Shown here one piece after another: positions 8,796 to 16,464 of a stretch of DNA of 64,000 nt (position 1 is the stretch's first letter; every line of letters begins with the position of its first letter). Location of the stretch: contig NZ_JAAXYH010000006.1 of NCBI RefSeq assembly GCF_012911865.1, positions 124,001 to 188,000 on the forward strand, given 5' to 3'. The notes below the pieces were generated by a model. It did no database searches. It saw only the letters and a program-made list of their open reading frames with translations, and was not told the origin of the DNA. The translations under genes were made by a program, and so were the position numbers. This stretch comes from Shewanella salipaludis (GTDB lineage: Bacteria; Pseudomonadota; Gammaproteobacteria; Enterobacterales; Shewanellaceae).

Positions 8796-9587
8796 TTGAA
8801 AGTATGGACGGTAGCAAACCAGAAAGGCGGTGTGGGGAAAACCACCACAGTGGCGAGCCTGGCCGGCGCCTTGGCCAAACGCGGCAAACGTGTGCTCATG
8901 ATAGACACGGATCCCCATGCCTCCTTGGGCTATTACCTGGGCATAGATTGTGAAGAAGTGCCGGGTTCCCTCTACGACGTCTTTCTGGCCCATGACAGGT
9001 TGACCAGGGAACTCGTCGCCCAGCACATAGTGCCGACCCTGGTCGAAGGCCTGGACTTGTTACCCGCCACCATGGCCCTGGCGACGCTGGACAGGGCCCT
9101 GGGGCATAAGGAAGGCATGGGCTTGGTATTGCGCAACTTGTTGGCCAGGGTCGAAGATGACTATGACGTCGCCATCATAGATTGCCCGCCTGTGTTGGGG
9201 GTGCTGATGGTCAATGCCCTGGCGGCATCACAGCACATAGTGATCCCTGTGCAGACTGAGTTCCTGGCGATCAAGGGCCTGGACCGCATGCTCAAGACCA
9301 TGGAGCTCATGGGGCGCTCGAAGCAGACCCGCTACAGCTATACCATAGTGCCGACCATGTTCGATAAACGCACCAAGGCATCGCCGATGGCGTTAACCAG
9401 CCTGATGCAAGACTACCCTGATACCCTCTGGGATGACATCATTCCGGTGGATACCAAGTTTCGTGATGCCAGCCTGGCACATGTGCCGGCAACCCATTAT
9501 GCCGCCGGCAGCCGTGGGGTTAAGGCCTACATGAGGTTGTTGGATTTCTTATTCGCCGGGGAGTTTGGTCATGTCAAAATCGGTTGA
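8796..9587 (+). CDS. parC: ParA-like ATPase ParC, polar localisation of chemotaxis arrays
   Basis: 263 residues starting with TTG 8796 after a GAGGGG site. The Walker A box NQKGGVGKTTT is at residues 8-18, followed by MIDTDPHASLG and IIDCPPVLG, typical of chromosomal ParA/Soj proteins. Placement between cheB and a CheW-domain protein is that of Vibrio ParC, which recruits chemotaxis arrays to the old pole and later both poles together with ParP. It is not the chromosome-segregation ParA, since there is no parB or parS next to it. The 3' end overlaps the parP start by 17 bases. Confidence 0.88.
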   Translation: MKVWTVANQKGGVGKTTTVASLAGALAKRGKRVLMIDTDPHASLGYYLGIDCEEVPGSLYDVFLAHDRLTRELVAQHIVPTLVEGLDLLPATMALATLDRALGHKEGMGLVLRNLLARVEDDYDVAIIDCPPVLGVLMVNALAASQHIVIPVQTEFLAIKGLDRMLKTMELMGRSKQTRYSYTIVPTMFDKRTKASPMALTSLMQDYPDTLWDDIIPVDTKFRDASLAHVPATHYAAGSRGVKAYMRLLDFLFAGEFGHVKIG

Positions 9588-10524
9588 TCAAACTGTTTTT
9601 GATTTCTTCCAGCTGTTGTTGCAGGAACCCGAAACAGGCCAAGACAATGCGGAAGCCGAACTCAAACGAACGTCGCCGCAAGCCGGTGCTAGAGTAACCC
9701 CTGCAGGCCAGAGGGCGCCCCGGCCGGCGGAGTTGAAGCCGGATTATGCTTCCGCCGAGAAGCAGGCCAGGCCGCAGCTGGATAAGAAGGCGTTGGAGAA
9801 ATTATTCGCCCCCATGCGGGTGCAGGCCGAGCCCCAGCCTGAGATTCAGGCGCAGACTCAGAGCCAGCCACGGCAACCAATGGCGGATGAGGCGAGTCAG
9901 CCAGGTACGGTAGCGCCGGCACTCACAGAGACCGCCGCCAGGCTCGCGGATTGCGCCCCTATGCCGGCGGCAGCAAAAACTGCTACCATCCCACCGCCAG
10001 AGGCTCGTCAAGAGGTTGATCTTGCCGCAGCCCCGGCGGAGAGCCTGACCTGTGAGTTGCAGGATGGGCTGGATGATGAGTTTCAGGTGTTGTTCTTCAA
10101 AGTGGCGGGCTTGACCTTGGCCGTGCCGCTGGTGAGCCTGGGCGGGATTGTCAAGATAGAGAAGATTAACCATATCATTGGCCGGCCCGACTGGTTCATG
10201 GGGGTGCAATCCCACAGGGAGTCGCAACTCAATATTGTCGATACCGGCGCCTGGGTCATGCCGGAAAAGTATGACGCCACTCTGGCTCAGAAGGTCAGTT
10301 ACCAGTATCTTGTGATGCTGGAAGGCAGTAATTGGGGCCTGGCCTGTGAATCTCTGGTCAATGCGGTCAAGATTAACAAGTCCCAGGTAAATTGGCGCAG
10401 CAAGGCGGGTAAACGTCCCTGGCTCGCCGGGGTGGTACGGGAACAAATGTGTGGTATTTTGCATGTGCAATCACTGATCGGCATGCTAGATGCGGGTTTA
10501 GGTTGTCAGGACTCTATTGGCTGA
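9571..10524 (+). CDS. parP: CheW-domain protein ParP, array tethering partner of ParC
   Basis: 317 residues from ATG 9571, which has a GGGGAG site at a good distance; in-frame TTG 9565 is less likely. The first ~165 residues are Pro/Ala/Gln-rich and probably disordered. The rest is a CheW-like domain (FKVAGLTLAVPLVSLGGIV, then MGVQSHRESQLNIVDTG). In Vibrio, ParP binds ParC and, through its C-terminal AIF domain, the CheA linker and receptor tips, keeping CheA in polar arrays. The assignment rests on this architecture and on lying directly after parC and before cheW. Confidence 0.85.
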   Translation: MSKSVDQTVFDFFQLLLQEPETGQDNAEAELKRTSPQAGARVTPAGQRAPRPAELKPDYASAEKQARPQLDKKALEKLFAPMRVQAEPQPEIQAQTQSQPRQPMADEASQPGTVAPALTETAARLADCAPMPAAAKTATIPPPEARQEVDLAAAPAESLTCELQDGLDDEFQVLFFKVAGLTLAVPLVSLGGIVKIEKINHIIGRPDWFMGVQSHRESQLNIVDTGAWVMPEKYDATLAQKVSYQYLVMLEGSNWGLACESLVNAVKINKSQVNWRSKAGKRPWLAGVVREQMCGILHVQSLIGMLDAGLGCQDSIG

Positions 10525-10531
10525 GGTAAAT

Positions 10532-11026
10532 ATGACAGAATCAAGAAATGTGGCAGTGGTTGCCGCGGGTAAAGAAGACGCGGTATTACAGTGGGTAACC
10601 TTCAAGTTAGATAACGAAACCTATGGTATTAACGTCATGCAGGTGCAGGAAGTGTTGCGTTATTCCGACATAGCACCTGTGCCGGGCGCACCCTATTATG
10701 TGCTGGGGATCATTAACCTGCGCGGCAATGTGGTGACTGTTATCGATACCCGCACCCGTTTCGGGCTGCCGTCGGCCGAGATAGATGATTCCAGCCGGAT
10801 TGTTATCATAGAAGCGGAAAAACAGGTGATAGGCATATTGGTCGACAGCGTCGCCGAAGTCGTTTACCTGCGCCGCTCTGAAATCGATAACGCGCCAAAC
10901 GTGGGCACGGAAGAAAGTGCCAAGTTTATTCAGGGCGTGAGCAACCGTGATGATGAGCTGTTGATCCTGGTGGATTTGGATAAGCTGTTATCCGATGAAG
11001 AATGGGCCGAACTGACGCAGATCTGA
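10532..11026 (+). CDS. cheW: Chemotaxis coupling protein CheW
   Basis: 164 residues from ATG 10532, preceded by GAGG; an in-frame TTG at 10517 overlapping parP is less likely. It is a single CheW/SH3-like domain that couples chemoreceptors to CheA. Conserved segments include TFKLDNETYGINVMQVQEVL, the IINLRGNVVTVIDTR strand and IIEAEKQVIGILVD. This is the last classical chemotaxis gene of the operon. A 7-bp-stem hairpin follows it before the DUF2802 gene. Confidence 0.95.
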   Translation: MTESRNVAVVAAGKEDAVLQWVTFKLDNETYGINVMQVQEVLRYSDIAPVPGAPYYVLGIINLRGNVVTVIDTRTRFGLPSAEIDDSSRIVIIEAEKQVIGILVDSVAEVVYLRRSEIDNAPNVGTEESAKFIQGVSNRDDELLILVDLDKLLSDEEWAELTQI

Positions 11027-11044
11027 TTGCCCGCGTCCCTGCTG

Positions 11045-11063
11045 TGGCCCGAGTCCCGGGCCA
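11045..11063 (+). other. Hairpin between cheW and the DUF2802 gene
   Basis: TGGCCCG and CGGGCCA form a perfect 7-bp stem with a 5-base loop, 18 bases after the cheW stop. No T-run follows, so it is not a standard intrinsic terminator. It could be an RNA-stability or attenuation element between the two genes. Confidence 0.4.
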
Positions 11064-11104
11064 GAGTCTAGCCCTTGTTGTAGCTTTACCCTGTTGAGAC
11101 CGAC

Positions 11105-11509
11105 ATGATCGCCGATGAAATGATTATCCTAGCTGCACTGGTTTTTGTGGTTGCCTGCCTCGCTCTGGTGCTCTATTTGCAGAAGCAGGCGGGTAAGCTG
11201 CGCACCAAGGTGGATGCCTTGACTGTGCTGGTGAAGGAAAGTGATCGTCAACGCGAGACGGTTAAACGTGAACTGCATGAGTTGCGCAGCGGCACCATAG
11301 GCGTCGGCCGGCGGGTGCTGGAACTGGAGAAGAGATTGCAGCAACAGTCGGAGCGTATCGAAGAGTCCAGCCAGCAAGATCCTCAGGCCAAATTATACAG
11401 TCGCGCCATGAAGATGGTGTCGCTGGGCGCAGGGGTCGAGGAGCTGGTACGCGAGTGCGAGTTGCCCAAGGCCGAGGCCGAGTTATTGATCCGCTTACAC
11501 GGCAAATAG
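11105..11509 (+). CDS. DUF2802 family membrane-anchored protein
   Basis: 134 residues. An N-terminal transmembrane helix (MIILAALVFVVACLALVLYL) is followed by a charged coiled coil of about 70 residues (QKQAGKLRTKVDALTVLVKE and onward), and the C-terminus has a helical segment (LYSRAMKMVSLGAGVEELVRE) that looks like a small helix-turn-helix. This is the arrangement of DUF2802 proteins, commonly found directly after cheW in Shewanella, Vibrio and Pseudomonas. The biochemical function is not established to my knowledge. It ends the + strand operon; the next genes run in the opposite direction. Confidence 0.8.
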   Translation: MIADEMIILAALVFVVACLALVLYLQKQAGKLRTKVDALTVLVKESDRQRETVKRELHELRSGTIGVGRRVLELEKRLQQQSERIEESSQQDPQAKLYSRAMKMVSLGAGVEELVRECELPKAEAELLIRLHGK

Positions 11510-11544
11510 TGCCTGCTTGCGCGCCGTCTGGCCGCTGTCCCCCA

Positions 11545-11602
11545 ATTCTTCGACACCTTAATTCTTTGACACCTCGATTCTTCGACACCTCGATTCTTTA
11601 AC
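11545..11602. repeat. 16-bp tandem repeat, about 3.6 copies
   Basis: Units of ATTCTTCGACACCTTA type repeat every 16 bases at 11545, 11561 and 11577, with a decayed partial unit from 11593. Copies differ by one or two bases. It lies in the short gap between two converging genes (the DUF2802 gene and the flhB-like gene). Confidence 0.85.
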
Positions 11603-11641
11603 ATGTACAGTCCCGCCTCCTTCCTGGGCTAAGGCACTGCT

Positions 11642-11953
11642 TCAGGCTTTTTCGATAATCTTCTGATGCAGGTTATTCCATTGCTCGGGAAACTTGCCAT
11701 CGAGCATATAGACGAAGGAAATCAGCTCGGCGATTAGCAGATATAACTCCTTGGGTATTTCTTCTCCCAGCTCCAGTCGTTGCAAGAAATCACTCAGGTG
11801 AGGATCCCTGTGGATATAGATGCCGGCGTCCTTTGCCAGGCTGATGATTTCCTCGGCGATGAGATCTTGCCCCGTGGCGGTGATCTTGGGGGCGCCCTTA
11901 CCGTCATAACTCAGGGCGACCGCCTGGGTCGGTTGTTGCTTGTTATCTGACAT
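11642..11953 (-). CDS. FlhB C-terminal-domain-like protein (FhlB type)
   Basis: 103 residues from ATG at 11953, chosen because AAGGA lies upstream at suitable spacing; an ATG eight codons earlier (11977) is possible. It matches the C-terminal cytoplasmic half of the flagellar export switch FlhB (AVALSYDGKGAPKITATG, then DLIAEEIISLAKDAGIYIHRD). It starts just after where the FlhB NPTH autocleavage site would be, so it resembles the cleaved FlhB fragment made as a separate protein. No membrane segment is present. The gene follows a FliK-like gene by about 50 bases on the same strand; FliK and FlhB C-terminal domains interact in hook-length control. Possible role: modulator of export specificity. 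Confidence 0.82.
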   Translation of the reverse strand: MSDNKQQPTQAVALSYDGKGAPKITATGQDLIAEEIISLAKDAGIYIHRDPHLSDFLQRLELGEEIPKELYLLIAELISFVYMLDGKFPEQWNNLHQKIIEKA

Positions 11954-12003
11954 CTCAGTTTTTCCTTGATGACTCATTTTACGCCCAGCTGCACGGCAGT
12001 GCC

Positions 12004-13956
12004 TCAGGCCTGGGTCTTGACCAGATAATGATCGCCGGGAAGCAGTGTGGCGGGTATCGAAGTTACCTGGGTGGTCATTTTCCCCGGCATGAAACCCAAT
12101 TGGGTGAGCTTTTCACTCAGGGGAGCCAAGTAATTGCTCACACTATCCAGCAAGGCGGGATCATTGGCCTTGAATTGCATATTCAGGTGTTCACCCTGTT
12201 GCTGTGCCTGGATCAGCAGGGGGCCATGGCTTAGGTTAAATTTAAGCTGCAGCCGCCATAGGCTTGAGTGTTTATCTTCGGCCTCGCCGCTGCCACGCTC
12301 GAATTTTCCTTCAAGCTGTTCATGTCTCTGGTTGATGACATAGGGCAGGGAAAAATACCAATTGAGCGAGCCTTTATCCTCGCCGCTGGCCTGCTGATAC
12401 TGAGCCTGTCCCGCCGATAACAGTCCGAGGGCGTCCAGTGTGCCTGCCTTGTCGAGTGCTTCCAGCTGCCGCCGATTCATACCGCTTGAAGCCTGCAAAT
12501 GCTGCAGATAGTTTTCGAGCTTGGGACTGATCCGGGCACCGGCTGCCGAGGCTTTTATCCCCAGCAGCAGCTGGAACAGGGTGGTTATGGCATTGGCGTT
12601 AACAGCCAGCGAGGAGAGCGTCGCCGGCTGGCTCGCCAGACTAAGGCCGGCGAGTCCGGTCATTTCGGCGGCGAGAATGCTTGGCTCTGCTAAAATACTC
12701 AAAGGCAATGGGTCGAGCCGGGGCAAGTGCTTGAGCAGTTCACCGGCCAAGTTGTCCTTAATGGCCGCACCTATGTCACCCTTGGGCATGGCTCCGGCTT
12801 TATTCAGGGCCTGTTGCAAGATCAGGCTCCTTGCCTTGGTATCCGAGCCGGCGGCAAATTCAGGCGCTGTGGCTGCATTTATGCCAGCGCCAGGGCTGGC
12901 TGTGTTAGTGGCAATGTTAGTGGCAGTGTTTGTGGCAGTGTTAGTGGTGTTGTTAAGGCCTGTATTGGCACCAGCAGCTGTCAGGGGAGGCCTGGTCTGT
13001 GTGGCGGCAGGAACCAACCTGGCTTCGGTGCCGAGGCGGTTTATTGACGCCTTGTCTGACGTCAGCCCTGGATTGGCCGGCTTGGCAGCCGGGGAGTTTG
13101 GCTGCGACGAGCCGAGCGCCTCGGTCTGCGTCGCTGCTGTTGGGGTCTGAGAAGGCAGGGTCTCGGCCATCTTGGATGGGACGTTAGCCACCGGCGTTGT
13201 TGACCCTGTCGATGGCGGGAGCTGTTCCAGCTTTTTCAGCAGTTGTCCCCATACTTGTGCCGGTTCGGTCTTGCTCTGTACTTGTGATCCTAGCTTGGCG
13301 TCAGCAGGGAGCTCGGCTTCTGCTACCGTTGCTGTTGCTATGCTTCCCAGTTGAACCTGGGTTTGAGCCAGTAGCGGGCTGAGACTCAGTTTGAAGCTGC
13401 CCTGAGTGAACACTATCTTGGCCACATAGTCGCCATCATCGACTCGGATATTGGTACCCAGGTGGACATAGGTAGCGCCGGAAAAGGAAAGCTGCTGTGC
13501 TTGCAGGCTGGCGATGGGAAGAGGATAGCCTTGAGGCCGGGCGGCTAACTGGGTGAGCAGCTCCGTTGACACGCCGTTTTGTCTGGCCAGGGCGAGCAGG
13601 GCCGATGGCAGTTTGAATTCTGCTGCCGCGCCCAGGCCGAGCAGTTTTGCCATTTGGCCGGTGGGGGGCAGGTTATTGTTCTGGGCTTGAGTCTGGACTT
13701 GGGTTTGGGTCTGAGCTTGGGGTGGTAGCTGCAGCATGAAGGTGTCTATACCGGCGAATTTACGCTGTTGGGCAGAATTCAGTATGAGACTATATTCGCT
13801 GCCATCTAACACCAGTGTGGCGCTTGGCGCAGCCGGATTCAGTTCAACTGTCACCAGCCTGGTTTGCCCCTGGCTGACCGCGGTAGATGCAGCAGTGGCT
13901 CCCGCTGGGTATGTAGCTGAATTGTTAATGTTTATCGGGGCTTTTAGTGGCTCCAT
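12004..13956 (-). CDS. FliK-like (flagellar hook-length control family) protein
   Basis: 650 residues. The C-terminal ~100 residues have the pattern of the Flg_hook domain (LKFNLSHGPLLIQAQQQGEH, LNMQFKANDPALLDSVSN, LTQLGFMP). The N-terminal and central parts are long, low in complexity and rich in Ala, Thr, Gln and Asn, with short repeats such as TQTQVQTQAQ and a run of TNTA/TNIA units at about residues 340-355. This suits a ruler-like secreted protein, but the true fliK normally lies with the fliEFGHIJ genes, so this is probably a paralogue. It is co-directional with the FlhB-like gene downstream. The long Ala/Thr-rich region may vary between strains. Confidence 0.75.
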   Translation of the reverse strand: MEPLKAPININNSATYPAGATAASTAVSQGQTRLVTVELNPAAPSATLVLDGSEYSLILNSAQQRKFAGIDTFMLQLPPQAQTQTQVQTQAQNNNLPPTGQMAKLLGLGAAAEFKLPSALLALARQNGVSTELLTQLAARPQGYPLPIASLQAQQLSFSGATYVHLGTNIRVDDGDYVAKIVFTQGSFKLSLSPLLAQTQVQLGSIATATVAEAELPADAKLGSQVQSKTEPAQVWGQLLKKLEQLPPSTGSTTPVANVPSKMAETLPSQTPTAATQTEALGSSQPNSPAAKPANPGLTSDKASINRLGTEARLVPAATQTRPPLTAAGANTGLNNTTNTATNTATNIATNTASPGAGINAATAPEFAAGSDTKARSLILQQALNKAGAMPKGDIGAAIKDNLAGELLKHLPRLDPLPLSILAEPSILAAEMTGLAGLSLASQPATLSSLAVNANAITTLFQLLLGIKASAAGARISPKLENYLQHLQASSGMNRRQLEALDKAGTLDALGLLSAGQAQYQQASGEDKGSLNWYFSLPYVINQRHEQLEGKFERGSGEAEDKHSSLWRLQLKFNLSHGPLLIQAQQQGEHLNMQFKANDPALLDSVSNYLAPLSEKLTQLGFMPGKMTTQVTSIPATLLPGDHYLVKTQA

Positions 13957-14161
13957 GGTGTAACCTTCGGCAGATTATGGCGAGCGTTATGATTTATCAC
14001 AAATTAACATTTGACCTTAATTTTCTGGCAAGTATCCTTAGCCACCATATCGGGCTAATTGGCCGGCTTTCGCATCAAACCGATCTTTATATCGTCCGCT
14101 GCGCGGCTTCACTTTAGCGAAAACCCGGTGTGTGTGCAGTACTTTCACATAAGAGAATGCT

Positions 14162-14932
14162 ATGAAGTTGAAATGGATGATGATATCTCTGGTTGTTTTG
14201 GCCAGCCATTACGCCGATGCAGTTGAAATCGCAAAGGAAAGCGAACCTTCTGGGGTGCAGATCAGTTATAACGATCCCAATGACCCCTTCGAAGGCTTTA
14301 ACCGGACCATGTGGGACTTTAACTATCTTTTCTTGGACAGATATTTATATCGCCCCGTTGCCCATGGTTATAACGATTACGTTCCGTCACCGATAAAGTC
14401 CGGATTGAATAATTTCGTCAGGAATTTTGATGAACCCAGCAGCTTAGTCAACAATAGCCTACAGGGGAAATGGGGCTGGGCGGCGAATGCGGGTGGGCGC
14501 TTTACCATCAACACCACTCTGGGTTTGTTGGGCTTCATCGATGTGGCCGACATGATGGGGATGCCGCGCAAGAATGATGAATTCAATGAAGTGCTCGGCT
14601 ACTATGGCGTCCCCAATGGACCCTATTTTATGGCCCCCTTTGCCGGGCCTTACGTGACCCGTGAGCTCGCATCGGATTGGGTGGATGGTCTATACTTCCC
14701 CTTGTCAGAGTTCACCTTATGGCAGTCGGTAATTAAGTGGGGTCTCAAGAGTCTTCATGCCCGGGCGACGGCCATAGATCAGGAACGACTCGTCGACAAT
14801 GCCCTCGATCCTTATACTTTTGTGAAAGATGCCTATTTACAGCATATGGATTACAAGGTGTATGATGGCAATCTTCCAACGAATGATGATGATGACGCAT
14901 TACTCGATGAATACATGAAGGAGCTGGATTAG
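14162..14932 (+). CDS. mlaA: MlaA/VacJ family outer-membrane phospholipid-transport protein without lipobox
   Basis: 256 residues. MlaA forms the outer-membrane donut that removes mislocalised phospholipids and passes them to MlaC. The family core is clear: DPFEGFNRTMWDFN, LDRYLYRPVAHGYNDYVP, GGRFTINTTLGLLGFIDVA and GPYFMAPFAGPYVTR. The N-terminus is a signal peptide (MKLKWMMISLVVLASHYADA), but there is no lipobox cysteine, and indeed no cysteine anywhere in the protein, whereas enteric MlaA is a lipoprotein. The acidic tail (TNDDDDALLDEYMKELD) fits other family members. It seems monocistronic, with a 205-bp gap to the divergent FliK-like gene. Confidence 0.9.
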   Translation: MKLKWMMISLVVLASHYADAVEIAKESEPSGVQISYNDPNDPFEGFNRTMWDFNYLFLDRYLYRPVAHGYNDYVPSPIKSGLNNFVRNFDEPSSLVNNSLQGKWGWAANAGGRFTINTTLGLLGFIDVADMMGMPRKNDEFNEVLGYYGVPNGPYFMAPFAGPYVTRELASDWVDGLYFPLSEFTLWQSVIKWGLKSLHARATAIDQERLVDNALDPYTFVKDAYLQHMDYKVYDGNLPTNDDDDALLDEYMKELD

Positions 14933-15037
14933 CACCCTGGTCCTACAGCATTGCAGATAAGATAGCTTAATTTCAGAGGCAGGATTTTCCGGAACCTGAT
15001 CATTTCTAACGCTATCCGCTCCTATGGGGATTTGGTT

Positions 15038-16141
15038 ATGGCGTTAAAGGATGTTGCGGTACTCTTGGTCGAAGATGATCCTGTTTTCAGGCAAGTTGTC
15101 GCCAGTTTTCTCTGCAGTCGCGGCGCCAGTGTCTGCGAGGCCGCCGATGGTGAACAAGGTTTGTCCAAGTTCAGCCAGCAACGCTTCGATGTGGTGCTTG
15201 CCGATCTGAGCATGCCAGTCATGGGAGGCCTGGATATGCTCAAGGCCATGTCCGGCCTGGATGCCCGGGTGCCTTCCATCGTTATCTCAGGCAACAATGT
15301 CATGGCCGATGTGGTCGAGGCGCTGCGTTTAGGCGCCAGTGATTATCTGGTCAAGCCCATTCCGGATCTGTACATCATAGAGCAGGCAATAAATCAGTGC
15401 CTTGCCGAGGTGACTCACACAGATCCTGTACTGTCTCAATTGGAAGAACTCTCCTATCAAGAGCTGAATGACAATCTGGCGCTACTCGAACAAAACGCCC
15501 AGGCCGCCAAGAGTGTGCAGCAACAGCTGTTCCCCGCATCCAACATCAGTTATCCCCATGCCAAGATAGATTACAGCCTATTTAAAGATAACGATATCAG
15601 CGCCTATTTCATCGATTCCACCATGGTCGGCAGTGAGCATCTGATCTTGTATATGGCGCATTTTCACCCCGAGGACAACAGAGCCGCTTTCGGTTGTGTG
15701 CTGCTCAGGAGCTTCGTGAATCAGAAGCTTAAACTCTTCAGGAACGGTCTGAGTAAGACCATAATCGAACCCTTCAACATGCTCAGTTACCTGAATGAAC
15801 GCATGGTCAAATCCGGCCTGGATATTTATGTCGATATCATTTATATCAGCATTGAACTGACTAAGTTTCGTGCCGGCATAGCACAGGCAGGGCAGGGCTT
15901 ACGCTGTTATCTACGCAACAATGAGGGGTTGAGCCCACTGGCATTGCCTGAGTCACTGCAACTCGGCATCTTGGATTGGGGTAAGCCCAGTATCCAATTC
16001 AGGACCCTAATGCCGGGAGAGCAGTTGTGTATCGCTACCCATGACCCCCTGCATAAACGACTGTTGTTGCAAAATCAATTCAAGGGGTTGGTCTATGATG
16101 TCAATATTCCGGCCGGGGGCTTCATTCAGCTGCGACTCTAA
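15038..16141 (+). CDS. RssB-like response regulator with degenerate PP2C-type output domain
   Basis: 367 residues from ATG 15038, with GGGGA at 15026-15030. The N-terminal receiver has the phospho-acceptor in VVLADLSMPVMGG and the conserved Lys in DYLVKPIPD. A helical linker (SVQQQLFPAS) leads to a C-terminal domain resembling SpoIIE/PP2C phosphatases, but the metal-binding aspartates are not recognisable (DSTMVGSEHLILYMAHFHPE in place of the usual D-x-D-G-H pattern). E. coli RssB has this same degenerate layout; it delivers sigma S to ClpXP. I infer an RssB-type adaptor, not an active phosphatase. No histidine kinase is adjacent. Confidence 0.72.
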   Translation: MALKDVAVLLVEDDPVFRQVVASFLCSRGASVCEAADGEQGLSKFSQQRFDVVLADLSMPVMGGLDMLKAMSGLDARVPSIVISGNNVMADVVEALRLGASDYLVKPIPDLYIIEQAINQCLAEVTHTDPVLSQLEELSYQELNDNLALLEQNAQAAKSVQQQLFPASNISYPHAKIDYSLFKDNDISAYFIDSTMVGSEHLILYMAHFHPEDNRAAFGCVLLRSFVNQKLKLFRNGLSKTIIEPFNMLSYLNERMVKSGLDIYVDIIYISIELTKFRAGIAQAGQGLRCYLRNNEGLSPLALPESLQLGILDWGKPSIQFRTLMPGEQLCIATHDPLHKRLLLQNQFKGLVYDVNIPAGGFIQLRL

Positions 16142-16292
16142 TGGCTTGATTGTGGGCAATGCTTGTGAGTGAGCCCAAGGCTCAGGGCCAGCGGATAAAG
16201 ATGAGTGACTTGAGGTACTTCCGGGTTTAGGCAGTGAATGCCGCTTTGCTGACGTCATTTACGGTAAGCCGCTCTTCAGTGACCTACTGGTA

Positions 16293-16352
16293 ACTTAAGT
16301 AGCAGTGACTTAAGTAGCAGAGATGTAAGTTGCAGTTGCTTAAGTCGCATAA
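16293..16352. repeat. 15-bp tandem repeat, four degenerate copies
   Basis: Units of ACTTAAGTAGCAGTG type begin at 16293, 16308, 16323 and 16338. The first two are almost identical, the last two have two to four changes each. The array ends where the terminator T-run of the POT gene begins. Confidence 0.85.
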
Positions 16353-16398
16353 AAAACTGACAAGGGAAAGCATGCATGAAGCAGGTTTCTCTTGTCAG
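16350..16398 (-). terminator. Intrinsic terminator of the POT transporter gene
   Basis: Read on the - strand, CTGACAAG (complement of 16391-16398) pairs with CTTGTCAG (16357-16364), and a smaller inner pairing GAAA/TTTC extends the stem. A TTTTTT run follows at 16351-16356. It sits about 65 bases after the transporter stop. Confidence 0.7.
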
Positions 16399-16464
16399 CC
16401 AGTATCAGTTTAACTTTTTTGACTCTTTAAATTGAGAGTCATTGCTAAGAGCTCTGACTAAGGG

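Larger units (their letters stand above)
16142..16464. other. Gene-free gap between two converging genes
   Basis: This 323-bp stretch lies between the RssB-like gene (+) and the POT transporter (-). It contains a 15-bp tandem repeat (16293-16352) and the transporter's terminator (16350-16398). No coding region is supported. Confidence 0.7.

Noticed and set aside
8796..9587. ParA-like gene considered as chromosome or plasmid partitioning parA
   Set aside because: No parB or centromere-like repeats are adjacent, and the neighbours cheB, parP and cheW match the chemotaxis ParC setting.
11045..11063. Hairpin after cheW considered as a terminator
   Set aside because: No T-run follows and the DUF2802 gene continues on the same strand 40 bases later, so I list it only as a hairpin.
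11545..11602. Tandem repeat considered as a CRISPR array
   Set aside because: Units are 16 bp with no spacers and no cas gene is in the window. The same holds for the 12-, 15- and 83-bp arrays.
12521..13150. Open frame of 209 codons on the + strand
   Set aside because: Antisense of the Ala/Thr-rich middle of the FliK-like gene; low-complexity composition keeps the frame open by chance.
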